64,000 nucleotides of DNA from Chloroflexota bacterium (GTDB taxonomy: Bacteria; Chloroflexota; Anaerolineae; Anaerolineales; Villigracilaceae): positions 62,001 through 126,000 of the forward strand of contig JACRPQ010000004.1 of the NCBI GenBank assembly GCA_016223135.1, read 5' to 3'. The notes under the pieces were generated by a model that ran no database searches, was not told where the DNA came from, and saw nothing but the letters and a program-made list of their open reading frames with translations. Position numbers and translations under genes: made by a program. This document shows positions 49,414 through 57,566 of this stretch, piece by piece (the stretch's first letter is position 1; every line of letters starts with the position of its first letter).

Positions 49414-50859
49414 CTAGCCATGCAGCACTTTCAAGATAAACTCGGCAGTCCGCTTTCCAGACGTGCCGTCGGTGAAGGTGATTTCGTCTTCGATGAATTT
49501 GCGGCGTTCAGCGGAGTCAATGGTTCGGTCTTTGAGATAGAGGTTCAAAGCCTCGCGCAGTTCCGCCTCGGTTGCCGCCACGCGTCCCGCCTTGGCATCG
49601 CGGAAGCGTTTGTGGGTGGGCCAATCGCCGATTTCCTTCAGCGAGAGCGAGAATTTCCTCGGGTGATTCCAGCCGTTGGGCGAATCAATCACTGCCGCGA
49701 CGATGGGCGTGTCATGCACGGCGGCTTCGACGACCATCGTGGAATAGACCGTGACGAACACATCCGAATACGCGAGCATGGAGGCTTTCTCGTCCATGTC
49801 CTCGCCGCCGTAGTAGCCGAGCGAGCCGCCCAGCGGCTTGGGCTGCACAACGTGGACATGCGGATACTTCTTCTCCAAGTCGAAGACGCGGGCGCGTTCT
49901 TCGGCGAAGATTTTCGGCTTGTCCTGAAAATGACTCGGATGCAGGCGGATCAACAACTGCGAAGGCTCCGCCAGCGAATCGGACGAAACCAGTTTCGCCA
50001 GCGCTTCGATGTTCGGATAGTTCGGCGCAAAATGAACGAAACTGCTGGCATACGAAATCAACTTGCGGTTTGAGTCGAGGTTGTGCAATTTGAAATACTC
50101 TTCGCGCGGCATGAGCCACTGTTTGCGGAAGTAACCGTCATACGAGGGGATGCCCCCGATGTGGACATGCGCCGGGTCCCAGTCTGAGCCGAGAACGAGT
50201 TCATCCTTTTGCAATTGCGACCAGCACGTCGCCCATTGTACGTCGGCGCCGGAGATGTTGTAGGAGGAGGAATTGTCCCAGCCGACGATGACGGTCATGT
50301 TGGGGATGCCGCGGCGGGCGGATTCGCGCAAGAGGTAGCGGTCCATGCGCCAGCCGGGAGTCGAGGTGATGACCAAATCGGGTTGGTATTTGTCGAAGAG
50401 GTCGGTATAGATTCCGGGGTCGGGGGTGAAGCGGTTTTGCATCCGCACGAGGAGTTTGCGCGCCCAGCGAAAATTCCGCAAGAGAAGAATCATCAACGCG
50501 GAGGGAATCCAAATCCCCAAGCGGAACTTCCACGAGTTTTCCGCCCACACTTCCCAGATGTGGCTGTCCATGGCTTCGGTGTTGATGCGGTTGGATCCAC
50601 CTACGCGTCGCAGGTAGGCGAGTAGCCATTGCAGGCGGGGGGCGACTTTGCGGGCGTAGTCGTTTGCCTGTTTGAGCCGCAGTCCTTCGAAGGTGAGACC
50701 GGGCTGCGGAAAGCGCGAGGCGAGTTGCGAGGCGAGGGCGTCATCGGTGAGGAGGATAACTTCGACGCCCGCGTTGAGCAGCGTCGGGATGACGTCGCTT
50801 TGCAGGAAGTAGATGATTGCCATGCCGTGATCGGCGGAGATGAAGATTTTTTTAGTCAT
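49414..50859 (-). CDS. GT-B-fold glycosyltransferase-like protein (CDP-glycerol-phosphotransferase-like)
   Basis: 481 residues. It begins KKIFISADHGMAIIYFLQSDV, like the N domain of GT-B enzymes, and has PDLVITSTPGWRMDRYL, then a nucleotide-binding half with LIRLHPSHF and a typical STMVVEAAVHDTPIVAAV loop. These resemble CDP-glycerol glycerophosphotransferases and related enzymes, but no standard family could be fixed. The region LLRNFRWARKLLVRM may touch the membrane. It probably builds a cell-surface polymer, which fits the nearby sortase and GT2 gene. Its start (ATG 50859) has no strong ribosome site. Confidence 0.65.
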   Translation of the reverse strand: MTKKIFISADHGMAIIYFLQSDVIPTLLNAGVEVILLTDDALASQLASRFPQPGLTFEGLRLKQANDYARKVAPRLQWLLAYLRRVGGSNRINTEAMDSHIWEVWAENSWKFRLGIWIPSALMILLLRNFRWARKLLVRMQNRFTPDPGIYTDLFDKYQPDLVITSTPGWRMDRYLLRESARRGIPNMTVIVGWDNSSSYNISGADVQWATCWSQLQKDELVLGSDWDPAHVHIGGIPSYDGYFRKQWLMPREEYFKLHNLDSNRKLISYASSFVHFAPNYPNIEALAKLVSSDSLAEPSQLLIRLHPSHFQDKPKIFAEERARVFDLEKKYPHVHVVQPKPLGGSLGYYGGEDMDEKASMLAYSDVFVTVYSTMVVEAAVHDTPIVAAVIDSPNGWNHPRKFSLSLKEIGDWPTHKRFRDAKAGRVAATEAELREALNLYLKDRTIDSAERRKFIEDEITFTDGTSGKRTAEFILKVLHG

Positions 50860-51202
50860 AGAGTCGGATCGTCAAAAGTGAAAGTGTAGCAAGACATAGC
50901 CTATTGTATCTCGACATTTCACTCCGCTGGAGGTGAACAGATGTTTGTGAGCGTTTTGCAGAACCATAAAAATAGTCTAGCGACCTGACAGTTTCAAATG
51001 GGACGCTGAAAGACGCAGATAAACGCAGAAAAAACAACTTAAATCACTCACCTTACGCGGTAGCGCGAGATTTATCTCGCGTTTTCAGGCGACATAAATA
51101 TCGCACTACGAATAAACTGTGTAGCATCAGTTAAATCAGCGTTCATCTGCGTTCTAAAACAAAAGTGCCGGCTGGCTAGAAAATAATTTACGGGAGGAAG
51201 CA
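50860..51202. other. Gene-free gap with a palindromic repeat interrupted by a family A element
   Basis: The GACGCTGAAAGACGCAGATAAACGCAG arm (from 51002) and the AGCGTTCATCTGCGTT arm (to about 51157) form one dispersed palindrome. It is split by the 84-bp family A copy at 51047-51130. No gene is seen. Confidence 0.6.
51047..51130. mobile_element. MITE-like element, family A, copy 3
   Basis: 84 bp, CTCACC.. to ..CATCAG, with the core in the opposite orientation to copy 1. Flanked by a perfect 8-bp duplication TTAAATCA (51039-51046, 51131-51138). It is nested in another palindromic repeat. Confidence 0.8.
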
Positions 51203-51231
51203 TTCACACTCCAATTACGGGATGTTATACT
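51203..51231 (+). promoter_or_regulatory. Candidate promoter of the SPFH gene
   Basis: TTCACA (51203-51208) and TATACT (51226-51231) with a 17-base spacer, 63 bases before the ATG. Confidence 0.5.
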
Positions 51232-51293
51232 GCCCGCAAATTTGAATAGCCTGCAGGGCGTTCAGTGTCCAATTTTCATCAAAGGAGAAATGC

Positions 51294-53297
51294 ATGACGA
51301 TTACACTGTCCATACTTCCTTACATCGGCTTCCTCGTACTGAGCCTGGGCGTGTTGACTTTTCTGCTGGGAATTCGTTTCATCCCCAATAACCGTATTGG
51401 GTTGGTGGAGAAACGATTCAGCGGGCGCGGCTCGGTCAAGTCGGGGCTGATTGCCCTGAACGGGGAGGCAGGGTATCAACCGCGCGTTCTGCGCGGCGGC
51501 ATACACTGGCTGATGCCGATTCAATACATCATCCACAAAGCGCCGCTGGTGACAATTACGCAGGGCAAGATCGGATATGTGTTTGCCCGCGATGGCAAAC
51601 CGCTGGAACCCGGTCAAGTGCTGGCATCCAACGTGACTGCCAACGACTTCCAGGATGTGGAGGCGTTTCTCAAGAATGGCGGTCAGCGCGGACCTCAGAG
51701 ATTGATCCTGCGCGAAGGAACGTATGCCATCAATTTGCTGCAATTCATCGTCATCACCGAGGGACGCGTCTATTCTCTGCCGCTCAACCGCGAGGAGGCT
51801 GTCATCATCCAAAACATGGCGCAGTCCATCGCCGAGCGCAATGGCTTCACACCCGTCGTTATCAAGGACACGGATGACCTTGTTGGCATTGTGACCGTCC
51901 ACGATGGACCGTCGCTCAAGCAGGGCGAAATCATCGCTCCCATCGTCGGGGACGACCCAAACCAGCCCGAGACGTATCACAACAAATTCCAAAACCCCGA
52001 CCGCTTCCTGGCGGCGGGCGGATTCCGCGGACGACAATTGCAAGTTCTCGTGGAAGGCACATATTACATCAACCGTCTCTTCGCCACGGTGGAGATGATT
52101 CCGAAGACCACCATTGAGGTTGGATATGTGGGTGTGGTGGTCTCCTATACCGGTGAGATGGGCGTTGATCTTTCTGGCAAGGAATACCGTCATGGCGAAC
52201 TGGTGGAGAAGGGCAAACGCGGCGTATGGAACGAGGCGCTCCTGCCGGGCAAATACGCGTTCAACACGTACGCGGGCAAGGTTATCCTTGTCCCGACCAC
52301 GAACATCATCTTGAAGTGGATTCGCAACGAGACGGGCGCCCATCGTTACGATGAAAACCTGACCGAAGTTTCGCTCATCACGAAAGACGCGTTCGAACCG
52401 TCTCTGCCGCTTTCGGTTGTCGTCCACATTGACTATCAGAAGGCGCCGCTCGTCATTCAACGCTTTGGCGATATCAAGAAACTCGTTGAACAGACGTTGG
52501 ATCCGATGGTGGCTGCGTACTTCAAGAACGTCGGTCAGACGCGAACGTTGATTCAACTCTTGCAGGAACGCAGTCTGATTCAGCAGGTTGCCAGTCAGGA
52601 GATGAAGGAGAAGTTTGCGCACTACAACCTCGAACTGGAAGAAGTGCTGATCGGTACGCCTTCCTCGCCTGCGGATGATCAACAAATCGAATCCATCCTG
52701 ACCCAGTTGCGGTTGCGTCAGATCGCAATGGAGCAAGTAGAGACGTATGGACGCCAACAACAAGCCGCCGTCAAGGAACGCGAACTGCGCGAGGCTGAGG
52801 CACGCGCCGCCATGCAAACGAAGATGACCGAAGCAGAGTTGAATATCAACATCCAAAGCGATCAGGGAAAAGCCGAATACCAGAAATCCATTCAACAGGC
52901 TGCGCAGATCCGTGCGCTGGCAGAAGCGGAAGCCGAAAAGACCGCCCGCATCGGTATCGCGCAGGCGCTGGCAATCGAGGAACAGGTACGCGCCTACGGC
53001 GGTCCGCAATTCCAGGTGACGCAGCAAGTGCTTCAGCGCTTTGCGGATGCCATTCAACAAGCGGGTGTGGATGTGGTGCCGCGCGTCCTCATCAAAGGCG
53101 GCGCTGATGGTGACACAGGCACGGGCAGTGTGATTGAGGCGCTGATGGCAATGCTTCTTTCCGAGAAACTTGGCGCGTCGGTCACCGATCAGGGAGAACG
53201 TTCGCCTGAAATAGAGGCATTGCGAAAACAGATTCGTGAGAGTATGGCGAAGCCATCTACCGAGACACAAAAACCCGCAAACAAAAAAGTAGAGTGA
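51294..53297 (+). CDS. SPFH/flotillin-like membrane protein
   Basis: 667 residues with AAAGGAGAAATGC before the ATG. An N-terminal membrane helix (about 5-26) is followed by an SPFH (band 7) region with FIPNNRIGLVEKRFSG at its start and TTIEVGYVGVVVSYTG in the middle. The region is unusually long (about 30-480), with what looks like two band-7-like halves. A coiled coil rich in Ala/Glu follows (about 480-590: KERELREAEARAAMQTKM, ALAEAEAEKTARIGIAQAL), then the FADAIQQAGVDVVPRVLIKG tail common in flotillins. It probably oligomerises on the inner face of the membrane and organises membrane proteins. Confidence 0.85.
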   Translation: MTITLSILPYIGFLVLSLGVLTFLLGIRFIPNNRIGLVEKRFSGRGSVKSGLIALNGEAGYQPRVLRGGIHWLMPIQYIIHKAPLVTITQGKIGYVFARDGKPLEPGQVLASNVTANDFQDVEAFLKNGGQRGPQRLILREGTYAINLLQFIVITEGRVYSLPLNREEAVIIQNMAQSIAERNGFTPVVIKDTDDLVGIVTVHDGPSLKQGEIIAPIVGDDPNQPETYHNKFQNPDRFLAAGGFRGRQLQVLVEGTYYINRLFATVEMIPKTTIEVGYVGVVVSYTGEMGVDLSGKEYRHGELVEKGKRGVWNEALLPGKYAFNTYAGKVILVPTTNIILKWIRNETGAHRYDENLTEVSLITKDAFEPSLPLSVVVHIDYQKAPLVIQRFGDIKKLVEQTLDPMVAAYFKNVGQTRTLIQLLQERSLIQQVASQEMKEKFAHYNLELEEVLIGTPSSPADDQQIESILTQLRLRQIAMEQVETYGRQQQAAVKERELREAEARAAMQTKMTEAELNINIQSDQGKAEYQKSIQQAAQIRALAEAEAEKTARIGIAQALAIEEQVRAYGGPQFQVTQQVLQRFADAIQQAGVDVVPRVLIKGGADGDTGTGSVIEALMAMLLSEKLGASVTDQGERSPEIEALRKQIRESMAKPSTETQKPANKKVE

Positions 53298-53308
53298 TCG
53301 GGTAACAC

Positions 53309-53347
53309 AAAACGAACCTCCTGCGAATATGCCAGGAGGTTCGTTTT
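53309..53347 (+). terminator. Terminator after the SPFH gene
   Basis: AAAACGAACCTCCTG pairs with CAGGAGGTTCGTTTT, a 15-bp perfect stem with about 9 loop bases. A and T runs on either side make it able to act on both the SPFH gene and the convergent GT2 gene. Confidence 0.8.
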
Positions 53348-53361
53348 AGGTGGCGTGGCGA

Positions 53362-54399
53362 TTACGAATAATACCAACTGAAAATCTTGTTATACACCGC
53401 CAGCAATATCTTCTTCACGGGCGGCAGTTCCAACAAACGCTTCCCAACCCCTTCTTTCCTCTTTCCTCTTTCTTTTTGCTTCCCCAGTTCCCCCCTCAAA
53501 TACCCCAGCGTGTTGGACATGTTCATCGCCAGCGGGTCGGAGACCATCAGGCGCAGCAAGCCCGCGTCGTTCATGCGCTGATCCAACTGGCGGACTTGTC
53601 CCATCGGCTTGTCCATGTCGAAGGGCAGGAAGCGCTGGAGGGTGGATTTGTAGGCGGTGAATTGCCAGTGCGAGGCGCCTGCGTAGGCGACGATTGGTTT
53701 CGCCTCGGTCTCGGTACGGCGGCGGTCGAGTAGCGTTCTTTGCGTATCGAGACCGCCGCCTACTCGACCATCGGCTGATGGATCATAAGTTATTTTCCAG
53801 TCTCTGGTCTCCGCATAGACTTTCTTGTTCTCTTCTTCAGTTTGTCCGAGTGAGAGATTGAATTCGAGGAAGGTCTCCCAGGGGATGAACTGACCCTCTT
53901 CGAGCGTTGCGTTTTTCCGCGCCCAATCGAGCGTGGCGGAGTAGAACTCAGGCGGCGTGCGGAAGGGACGCGCCGTCACCATGCCGACGTTCGGAAAGGC
54001 TTCGAGAATTTCCACAGAGCGCGCCAGCCAACCCGGAGAGAACAACACGTCGCTATCAGTGTAGGCGATGATTTCGCCCGGCGCGCCGCCGAAGATGACG
54101 TTCCACGCGCCGCCCTTGCCGACGTTCTTTTCGGAGAGAATCAGATACTGGATGCGCCCCTCCTCTTTTTCTTTGACGAGAAAATCGCGCACCTCGGCGC
54201 ACGAGCCGTTGTCGAAGACCATCAGGTCAAAGGGCAGACCCGCATCTTTCCTCATGGATTCCAGGCAGACCTTCAGCACGTCCAGCGTCTCGGCGTAGAA
54301 GCCGCTCAGGAAGGGGATGTAGTTGAGCAGCGCGGCAGTGATACGCTGCGGCTTGGCAACGGTTTTGACGAACTTGGCGGGGTTTTGACCTTTTCTCAT
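53362..54399 (-). CDS. Family 2 glycosyltransferase
   Basis: 345 residues. The GT-A fold is seen in DLMVFDNGSCAEVRDFL, EKNVGKGGAWN and the DxD-like IIAYTDSDVLFSPGWL (about 110-125). It transfers a sugar from a nucleotide donor to a surface glycan or lipid. Two low-complexity insertions are odd: DGRVGGGLDTQRTLLDRRR (about 210-228), encoded by a GGTCGAGTAG..CTACTCGACC palindrome, and KQKERGKRKEG near the C terminus. The first looks like a repeat that landed in frame. The start is ATG at 54399. The gene converges on the SPFH gene. Confidence 0.8.
   Translation of the reverse strand: MRKGQNPAKFVKTVAKPQRITAALLNYIPFLSGFYAETLDVLKVCLESMRKDAGLPFDLMVFDNGSCAEVRDFLVKEKEEGRIQYLILSEKNVGKGGAWNVIFGGAPGEIIAYTDSDVLFSPGWLARSVEILEAFPNVGMVTARPFRTPPEFYSATLDWARKNATLEEGQFIPWETFLEFNLSLGQTEEENKKVYAETRDWKITYDPSADGRVGGGLDTQRTLLDRRRTETEAKPIVAYAGASHWQFTAYKSTLQRFLPFDMDKPMGQVRQLDQRMNDAGLLRLMVSDPLAMNMSNTLGYLRGELGKQKERGKRKEGVGKRLLELPPVKKILLAVYNKIFSWYYS
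53700..53772. repeat. Palindromic repeat inside the GT2 coding sequence
   Basis: GGTCTCGGTAC.GGCGGCGGTCGAGTAG is followed by GTATCGAGACCGCCGCCTACTCGACC, giving inverted and direct copies of the same words. The reading frame passes through without a stop. CTACTCGACC also occurs in the intergenic repeat near 17223-17232. Confidence 0.65.
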
Positions 54400-54541
54400 C
54401 TCGGGTTCAGGTTCCAGTTTTCAGGTTTCAAGTCCGCACAGTATACATCCCGTTTCGTGAATTCTGCAACTTTTTTACACCTGCCGCATCCAAAAGATGG
54501 TTATCAAAGAATACTTTCTGACAAGGAGCATCAGATTTCAC

Positions 54542-54934
54542 ATGGAAATGATCATTGACTTCCCCGGCGGCTCGCGCGTGGACGCTCATTTTGGCGGCTT
54601 CACCGTCCCCACCGACCAGCCCCCCGCTGCCAGCGCCCCCACGCCCTTTGCCGTCTTCCTCTCTTCGATTGGAACTTGTGCGGGCATCTACGTCCTCGGC
54701 TTTTGCCGTCAGCGCGGCATTCCCACCGACGGCATCCGCATCATTCAGCGCATTCACAGCAACCCCTTCACCGGCATGGTGAGCAAAATTGACCTGGACA
54801 TTCAGGTCCCCTCCAATTTCCCGGATAAGTACCGCGATTCGCTCATCCGTGCGGCGGACTTGTGCGCGGTAAAGAAACACCTTGAAACCCCGCCCACTTT
54901 CGAAATCACAACCACCAAAATTGAGATGGCATAA
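54542..54934 (+). CDS. OsmC-family protein
   Basis: 130 residues from the ATG at 54542; an ATG at 54497 would add 15 residues that do not look like the family. It has the OsmC fold features: FPGGSRVDAHFGGFTV, the first peroxidatic-type cysteine in SSIGTCAGIYVLGF and the second in AADLCAVKKHL. The family reduces organic hydroperoxides or other thiol-reactive compounds. It opens a run of four thiol-redox genes followed by groES, all on the plus strand. Confidence 0.87.
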   Translation: MEMIIDFPGGSRVDAHFGGFTVPTDQPPAASAPTPFAVFLSSIGTCAGIYVLGFCRQRGIPTDGIRIIQRIHSNPFTGMVSKIDLDIQVPSNFPDKYRDSLIRAADLCAVKKHLETPPTFEITTTKIEMA

Positions 54935-54977
54935 CTCAAAGCCTCTCCACCTATTACAGGCAGATAAGGAATAAAAA

Positions 54978-55646
54978 ATGGAAAGAGTTCTCAACGACCA
55001 AATCGTCAAGCAAATCAACGACGTGTTCGCCGGCTTGCAGGAACCCGTGCAAGTGCTGTATTTCGGCTCGAAGGATAACTGCGATTACTGTAACGAGACC
55101 CGCCAACTGCTCGAAGAAGTGAGCGCCCTGAGCGACAAAATCGAGTTGAGCGTGTACGACGTGCAGGAAAACGCCGACGTGGCGAAGCAGTTCAACGTCG
55201 CGTATGCGCCGGGGATCGTCATCGCCGCCAAAGACAACGCCGAAGTGACCAACCTCGGCATCCAGTTCTCCGGCATCCCCTCCGGTCACGAGTTCAGCAC
55301 CCTCATCAACGACATCATCATCGTTTCCAAACGGGACTCGGGACTGGACCCCAAAACCCGCGAATATCTCAAAAACCTCGACAAGCCTCTGCACTTGCAG
55401 GTGTTCGTCACACCCACCTGCCCCTACTGCCCGCGCGCGGTTCTGCTCGCCCACCAAATGGCGATGGAAAACCCGAAGATGATTCGCGCCGAAGGCGTGG
55501 AAGCGACTGAATTCCCCGAACTGGCAGACCGCTTCAACGTGCGCGGCGTGCCGCAAACCGTGATCAACTCCGGCGCAGGGATGGTCGTCGGCGCAGTTCC
55601 CGAACACAACCTGCTGGCGGAGATCCAGCGCGCGCTGCAAAACTAA
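54978..55646 (+). CDS. Protein disulfide oxidoreductase (two-thioredoxin-fold PDO/glutaredoxin-like)
   Basis: 222 residues made of two thioredoxin folds. The first active site is CDYC (C35, C38), the second CPYC (C148, C151), with cis-Pro regions in YAPGIVIA and RGVPQTVI. This is the layout of PDO proteins of thermophiles and of the N-terminal part of AhpF. It probably shuffles electrons to or between protein disulfides in the cytoplasm, perhaps to the OsmC protein upstream. It is 43 bases downstream of osmC-like gene. Confidence 0.88.
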   Translation: MERVLNDQIVKQINDVFAGLQEPVQVLYFGSKDNCDYCNETRQLLEEVSALSDKIELSVYDVQENADVAKQFNVAYAPGIVIAAKDNAEVTNLGIQFSGIPSGHEFSTLINDIIIVSKRDSGLDPKTREYLKNLDKPLHLQVFVTPTCPYCPRAVLLAHQMAMENPKMIRAEGVEATEFPELADRFNVRGVPQTVINSGAGMVVGAVPEHNLLAEIQRALQN

Positions 55647-55651
55647 CGAAC

Positions 55652-55709
55652 AACGTCCCGCAGGTTTCCTGCGAACGATGCACTTCCTCAAACAAACCTG
55701 CGGGACGTT
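55652..55709. repeat. 16-bp inverted repeat between PDO and TlpA genes
   Basis: AACGTCCCGCAGGTTT pairs perfectly with AAACCTGCGGGACGTT across 26 bases. It begins 5 bases after the PDO stop and ends 3 bases before the first TlpA ATG, so it occupies the place where a ribosome site should be. Confidence 0.7.
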
Positions 55710-55712
55710 ATT

Positions 55713-56315
55713 ATGAAACAAGACGGTGACATGACCAAGTCAACGAAGAAATATCGCCGCAAGCAAAAGAAGGCTTTTCCCATCGTTCCTGTGGCAGTGG
55801 GAGCGCTTCTGGTGGGGTTCGCTGTTCTGATGGTGGCTGCCCCCAAGGCACAGGTCAATGCGGGAGCGCAAAATTCGGTCGTACCGATGGCGGTCAATTT
55901 TGAAGCGCCGGAACTCGCTTTGCAAAATCTCACGGGCGAGACCGAGTCGCTGGCAGATTATCGCGGGCAAGTCGTCCTCGTCAACAACTGGGCAACGTGG
56001 TGTCCGCCCTGCAAAGCCGAGATGCCCACCCTGGTGGCGTATTACAACAAACACGCGGCAGATGGCTTCTCGATTATTGCCATCGAAGCGGGCGAGCCGG
56101 CAGAGACCGTTCGGCAATTTGTGAAAGATTATGGGATGAATTTCTCCGTCTGGCTTGATCCGGGCGGTGAGGCGTTAAAAGCCTTTCGCAACGGCACGCT
56201 CCCCAACTCCTACGTGATAGACCGCACAGGAATCGTCCGCCTGGCATGGACAGGCGAAATCAGCATGGAAATGCTCGAAAAGTATGTCACACCACTGATT
56301 GCAGAAGGCAATTAA
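55713..56315 (+). CDS. TlpA/ResA-like membrane-anchored thioredoxin
   Basis: 200 residues from the ATG at 55713 (ATG at 55731 is an alternative, giving 194). A basic N terminus and one membrane span (about 22-43) are followed by a TlpA-type domain: NFEAPELALQNLTGE, QVVLVNNWATWCPPCKAEMP with C97 and C100, and NSYVIDRTGIV with the cis-Pro region before it. It acts outside the membrane as a thiol reductant, for instance in cytochrome c maturation. No ribosome site is visible, because a palindromic repeat ends 3 bases upstream. Confidence 0.88.
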   Translation: MKQDGDMTKSTKKYRRKQKKAFPIVPVAVGALLVGFAVLMVAAPKAQVNAGAQNSVVPMAVNFEAPELALQNLTGETESLADYRGQVVLVNNWATWCPPCKAEMPTLVAYYNKHAADGFSIIAIEAGEPAETVRQFVKDYGMNFSVWLDPGGEALKAFRNGTLPNSYVIDRTGIVRLAWTGEISMEMLEKYVTPLIAEGN

Positions 56316-56343
56316 ACCAAGCCTACAACGTTTCGAGGTGCAA

Positions 56344-56598
56344 ATGGCAGAAACAAAACCCCAACCCCGTGTTATCATTTTCACCACTCCCACCTGCTCT
56401 TTTTGCAACATGGCAAAAAAGTATTTCCGCGAAAAGGGCATCAAATTCAAGGACGTGGACGTAAGCCGCGACCCCGCCGCCGCGCGCGACATGGTGCGCC
56501 GCTCCGGTCAGCAGGGCGTGCCAGTCATTGACATCGGCGGAAAGATTGTGGTCGGCTTCGACCGCGTAAAAATCAACAAATATCTTGGTATCCAATAA
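56344..56598 (+). CDS. Glutaredoxin-like protein (NrdH type)
   Basis: 84 residues from the ATG at 56344 (GAGGTG upstream). The active site is CSFC (C18, C21), followed by KKYFREKGI.FKDVDV and the glutathione/thioredoxin-reductase interaction region GVPVIDIGGKIVVGFDR. Small size and GVPV fit the NrdH/glutaredoxin-like group that takes electrons from thioredoxin reductase or a low-molecular-weight thiol. It is the fourth redox gene of the run. Confidence 0.88.
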   Translation: MAETKPQPRVIIFTTPTCSFCNMAKKYFREKGIKFKDVDVSRDPAAARDMVRRSGQQGVPVIDIGGKIVVGFDRVKINKYLGIQ

Positions 56599-56665
56599 CC
56601 CGCCGCATAAGAGACGCTCTCTAGCGTCGAAACTTTATGTGTAACACCAACCTCTGGAGGTCAAC

Positions 56666-56944
56666 ATGTCGAAAAAAATCAATCTTCAACCCTTAGGCAC
56701 ACGCGTGCTGGTCAAACCGCTGGAACAGGAAAGCAAAACCGCTTCCGGTTTGCTCCTGCCCGAAACCGCCAAAGAAAAACCGCAGACGGGTCTTGTCGTG
56801 GCAGTGGGCGACGACGAAGACATCAAACTGAAGGTCAACGACAAGGTGTTGTTCGCCAAATACAGCGGCACCGAGTTCAAACTGGACGGCACGGAATATC
56901 TCCTGCTCGAAGCCAACGACGTGCTGGCGAAATTCCTGAATTAA
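56666..56944 (+). CDS. groES: Co-chaperonin GroES
   Basis: 92 residues with CTGGAGG before the ATG. It begins INLQPLGTRVLVKPLEQESKTASGLLLPETAKEKPQ, with the mobile loop (KTASGLLLP) that contacts GroEL, and ends LLLEANDVLAKFLN. GroES caps the GroEL cage. No groEL follows; instead the stop codon leads straight into a stack of repeat elements. No CIRCE operator (TTAGCACTC type) was found upstream, so regulation differs from the classic HrcA type. Confidence 0.95.
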   Translation: MSKKINLQPLGTRVLVKPLEQESKTASGLLLPETAKEKPQTGLVVAVGDDEDIKLKVNDKVLFAKYSGTEFKLDGTEYLLLEANDVLAKFLN

Positions 56945-56958
56945 CGTCAGTTCGGGAT

Positions 56959-57064
56959 TTCTTTACCGTACACAAAAACCCTAAAGGTCTGCTTTCCCGT
57001 CGTGAATTTGAGAATTTCCAAAAAGACCTTTAGGGTTTTTTCGCGAGAGAAATGTACGGTAGAG
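56959..57064. mobile_element. MITE-like element, family C, copy 2
   Basis: 106 bp, TTCTTTACCGTACAC to GTACGGTAGAG, about 96% identical to 40222-40326. Flanked by a perfect 10-bp direct repeat AGTTCGGGAT (56949-56958, 57065-57074). Confidence 0.75.
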
Positions 57065-57074
57065 AGTTCGGGAT

Positions 57075-57214
57075 GCTCTGTTGCAAGCATAAGATAGGCA
57101 TGGTAAATCGCTCTGTTGCAAGGATTTTCCCGAGCGTACTCGGCGGTCTCTACCGCCGGGTTTGCGCAAGAGAGCGCAAACTACGCAGATTTTTTTGATG
57201 ATTGCAACAGAGCA
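57075..57214. mobile_element. MITE-like element, family D
   Basis: 140 bp with GCTCTGTTGCAA at the left end and its complement TTGCAACAGAGC at the right end. Flanked by AGTTCGGGAT on both sides (57065-57074, 57215-57224). A second GCTCTGTTGCAA word lies inside, near 57110. Only one copy is in the window. Confidence 0.65.
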
Positions 57215-57426
57215 AGTTCGGGATAAGGACTTTCTCACCGTAGAGACGCAGAGAACGCTGAGAAAACCTCAAGAAATTTCTGCGAACTCAGCGTCTTTGC
57301 GGTAAATTTTCGGACGCGAGCGTTTATCCCGAATGGAGGTCAAATACCCATTTGAGGCACCGCAGAGATTCTTTATTTCTTCGTGTCCTTCGTGGCTAAC
57401 CGCCTGAGGAGGGCAACTTCCTCACT

Positions 57427-57457
57427 AAAAATCCGAAGTCAAGGCTTCGGATTTTTT
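57427..57457. terminator. Hairpin terminator, both strands
   Basis: AAAAATCCGAAG (57427-57438) pairs with CTTCGGATTTTT (57445-57456), with T runs on both strands. It is far from any seen gene end (483 bases after groES), so it may be what is left of a lost gene or serve the groES transcript through the repeats. Confidence 0.65.
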
Positions 57458-57566
57458 TGTTTCCCCAAATCAGGTATCATCAAAGTGTAATTGGCGGTCT
57501 CTACTGCCAGATTGCACACGTTTTTTTGTAATGCGTTGATCAACCACCCAAAAAGAAGGACAACCC

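Larger units (their letters stand above)
56944..57340. mobile_element. Nested stack of MITE-like elements after groES
   Basis: The outer layer looks like a family B derivative: its first 15 bases (56944-56958) match the family B start, and the far end is TTATCCCGAATGGAGGT near 57328-57340. Inside it sit family C (56959-57064), family D (57075-57214) and a palindrome with ACCGTAGAGACGCAGAGAACGCTGAG / CTCAGCGTCTTTGCGGT arms (about 57238-57303). AGTTCGGGAT occurs three times (56949, 57065, 57215) as the junction repeat. Confidence 0.65.

Noticed and set aside
51279-53270. A 663-codon open frame on the minus strand
   Set aside because: It lies opposite the SPFH gene, has His/Arg/Leu-rich composition and no ribosome site or motif; it is a mirror of GC-rich coding DNA.
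56600-56665. A CIRCE heat-shock operator before groES
   Set aside because: Only a weak GACGCT..AGCGTC dyad is present; the TTAGCACTC/GAGTGCTAA arms are missing.
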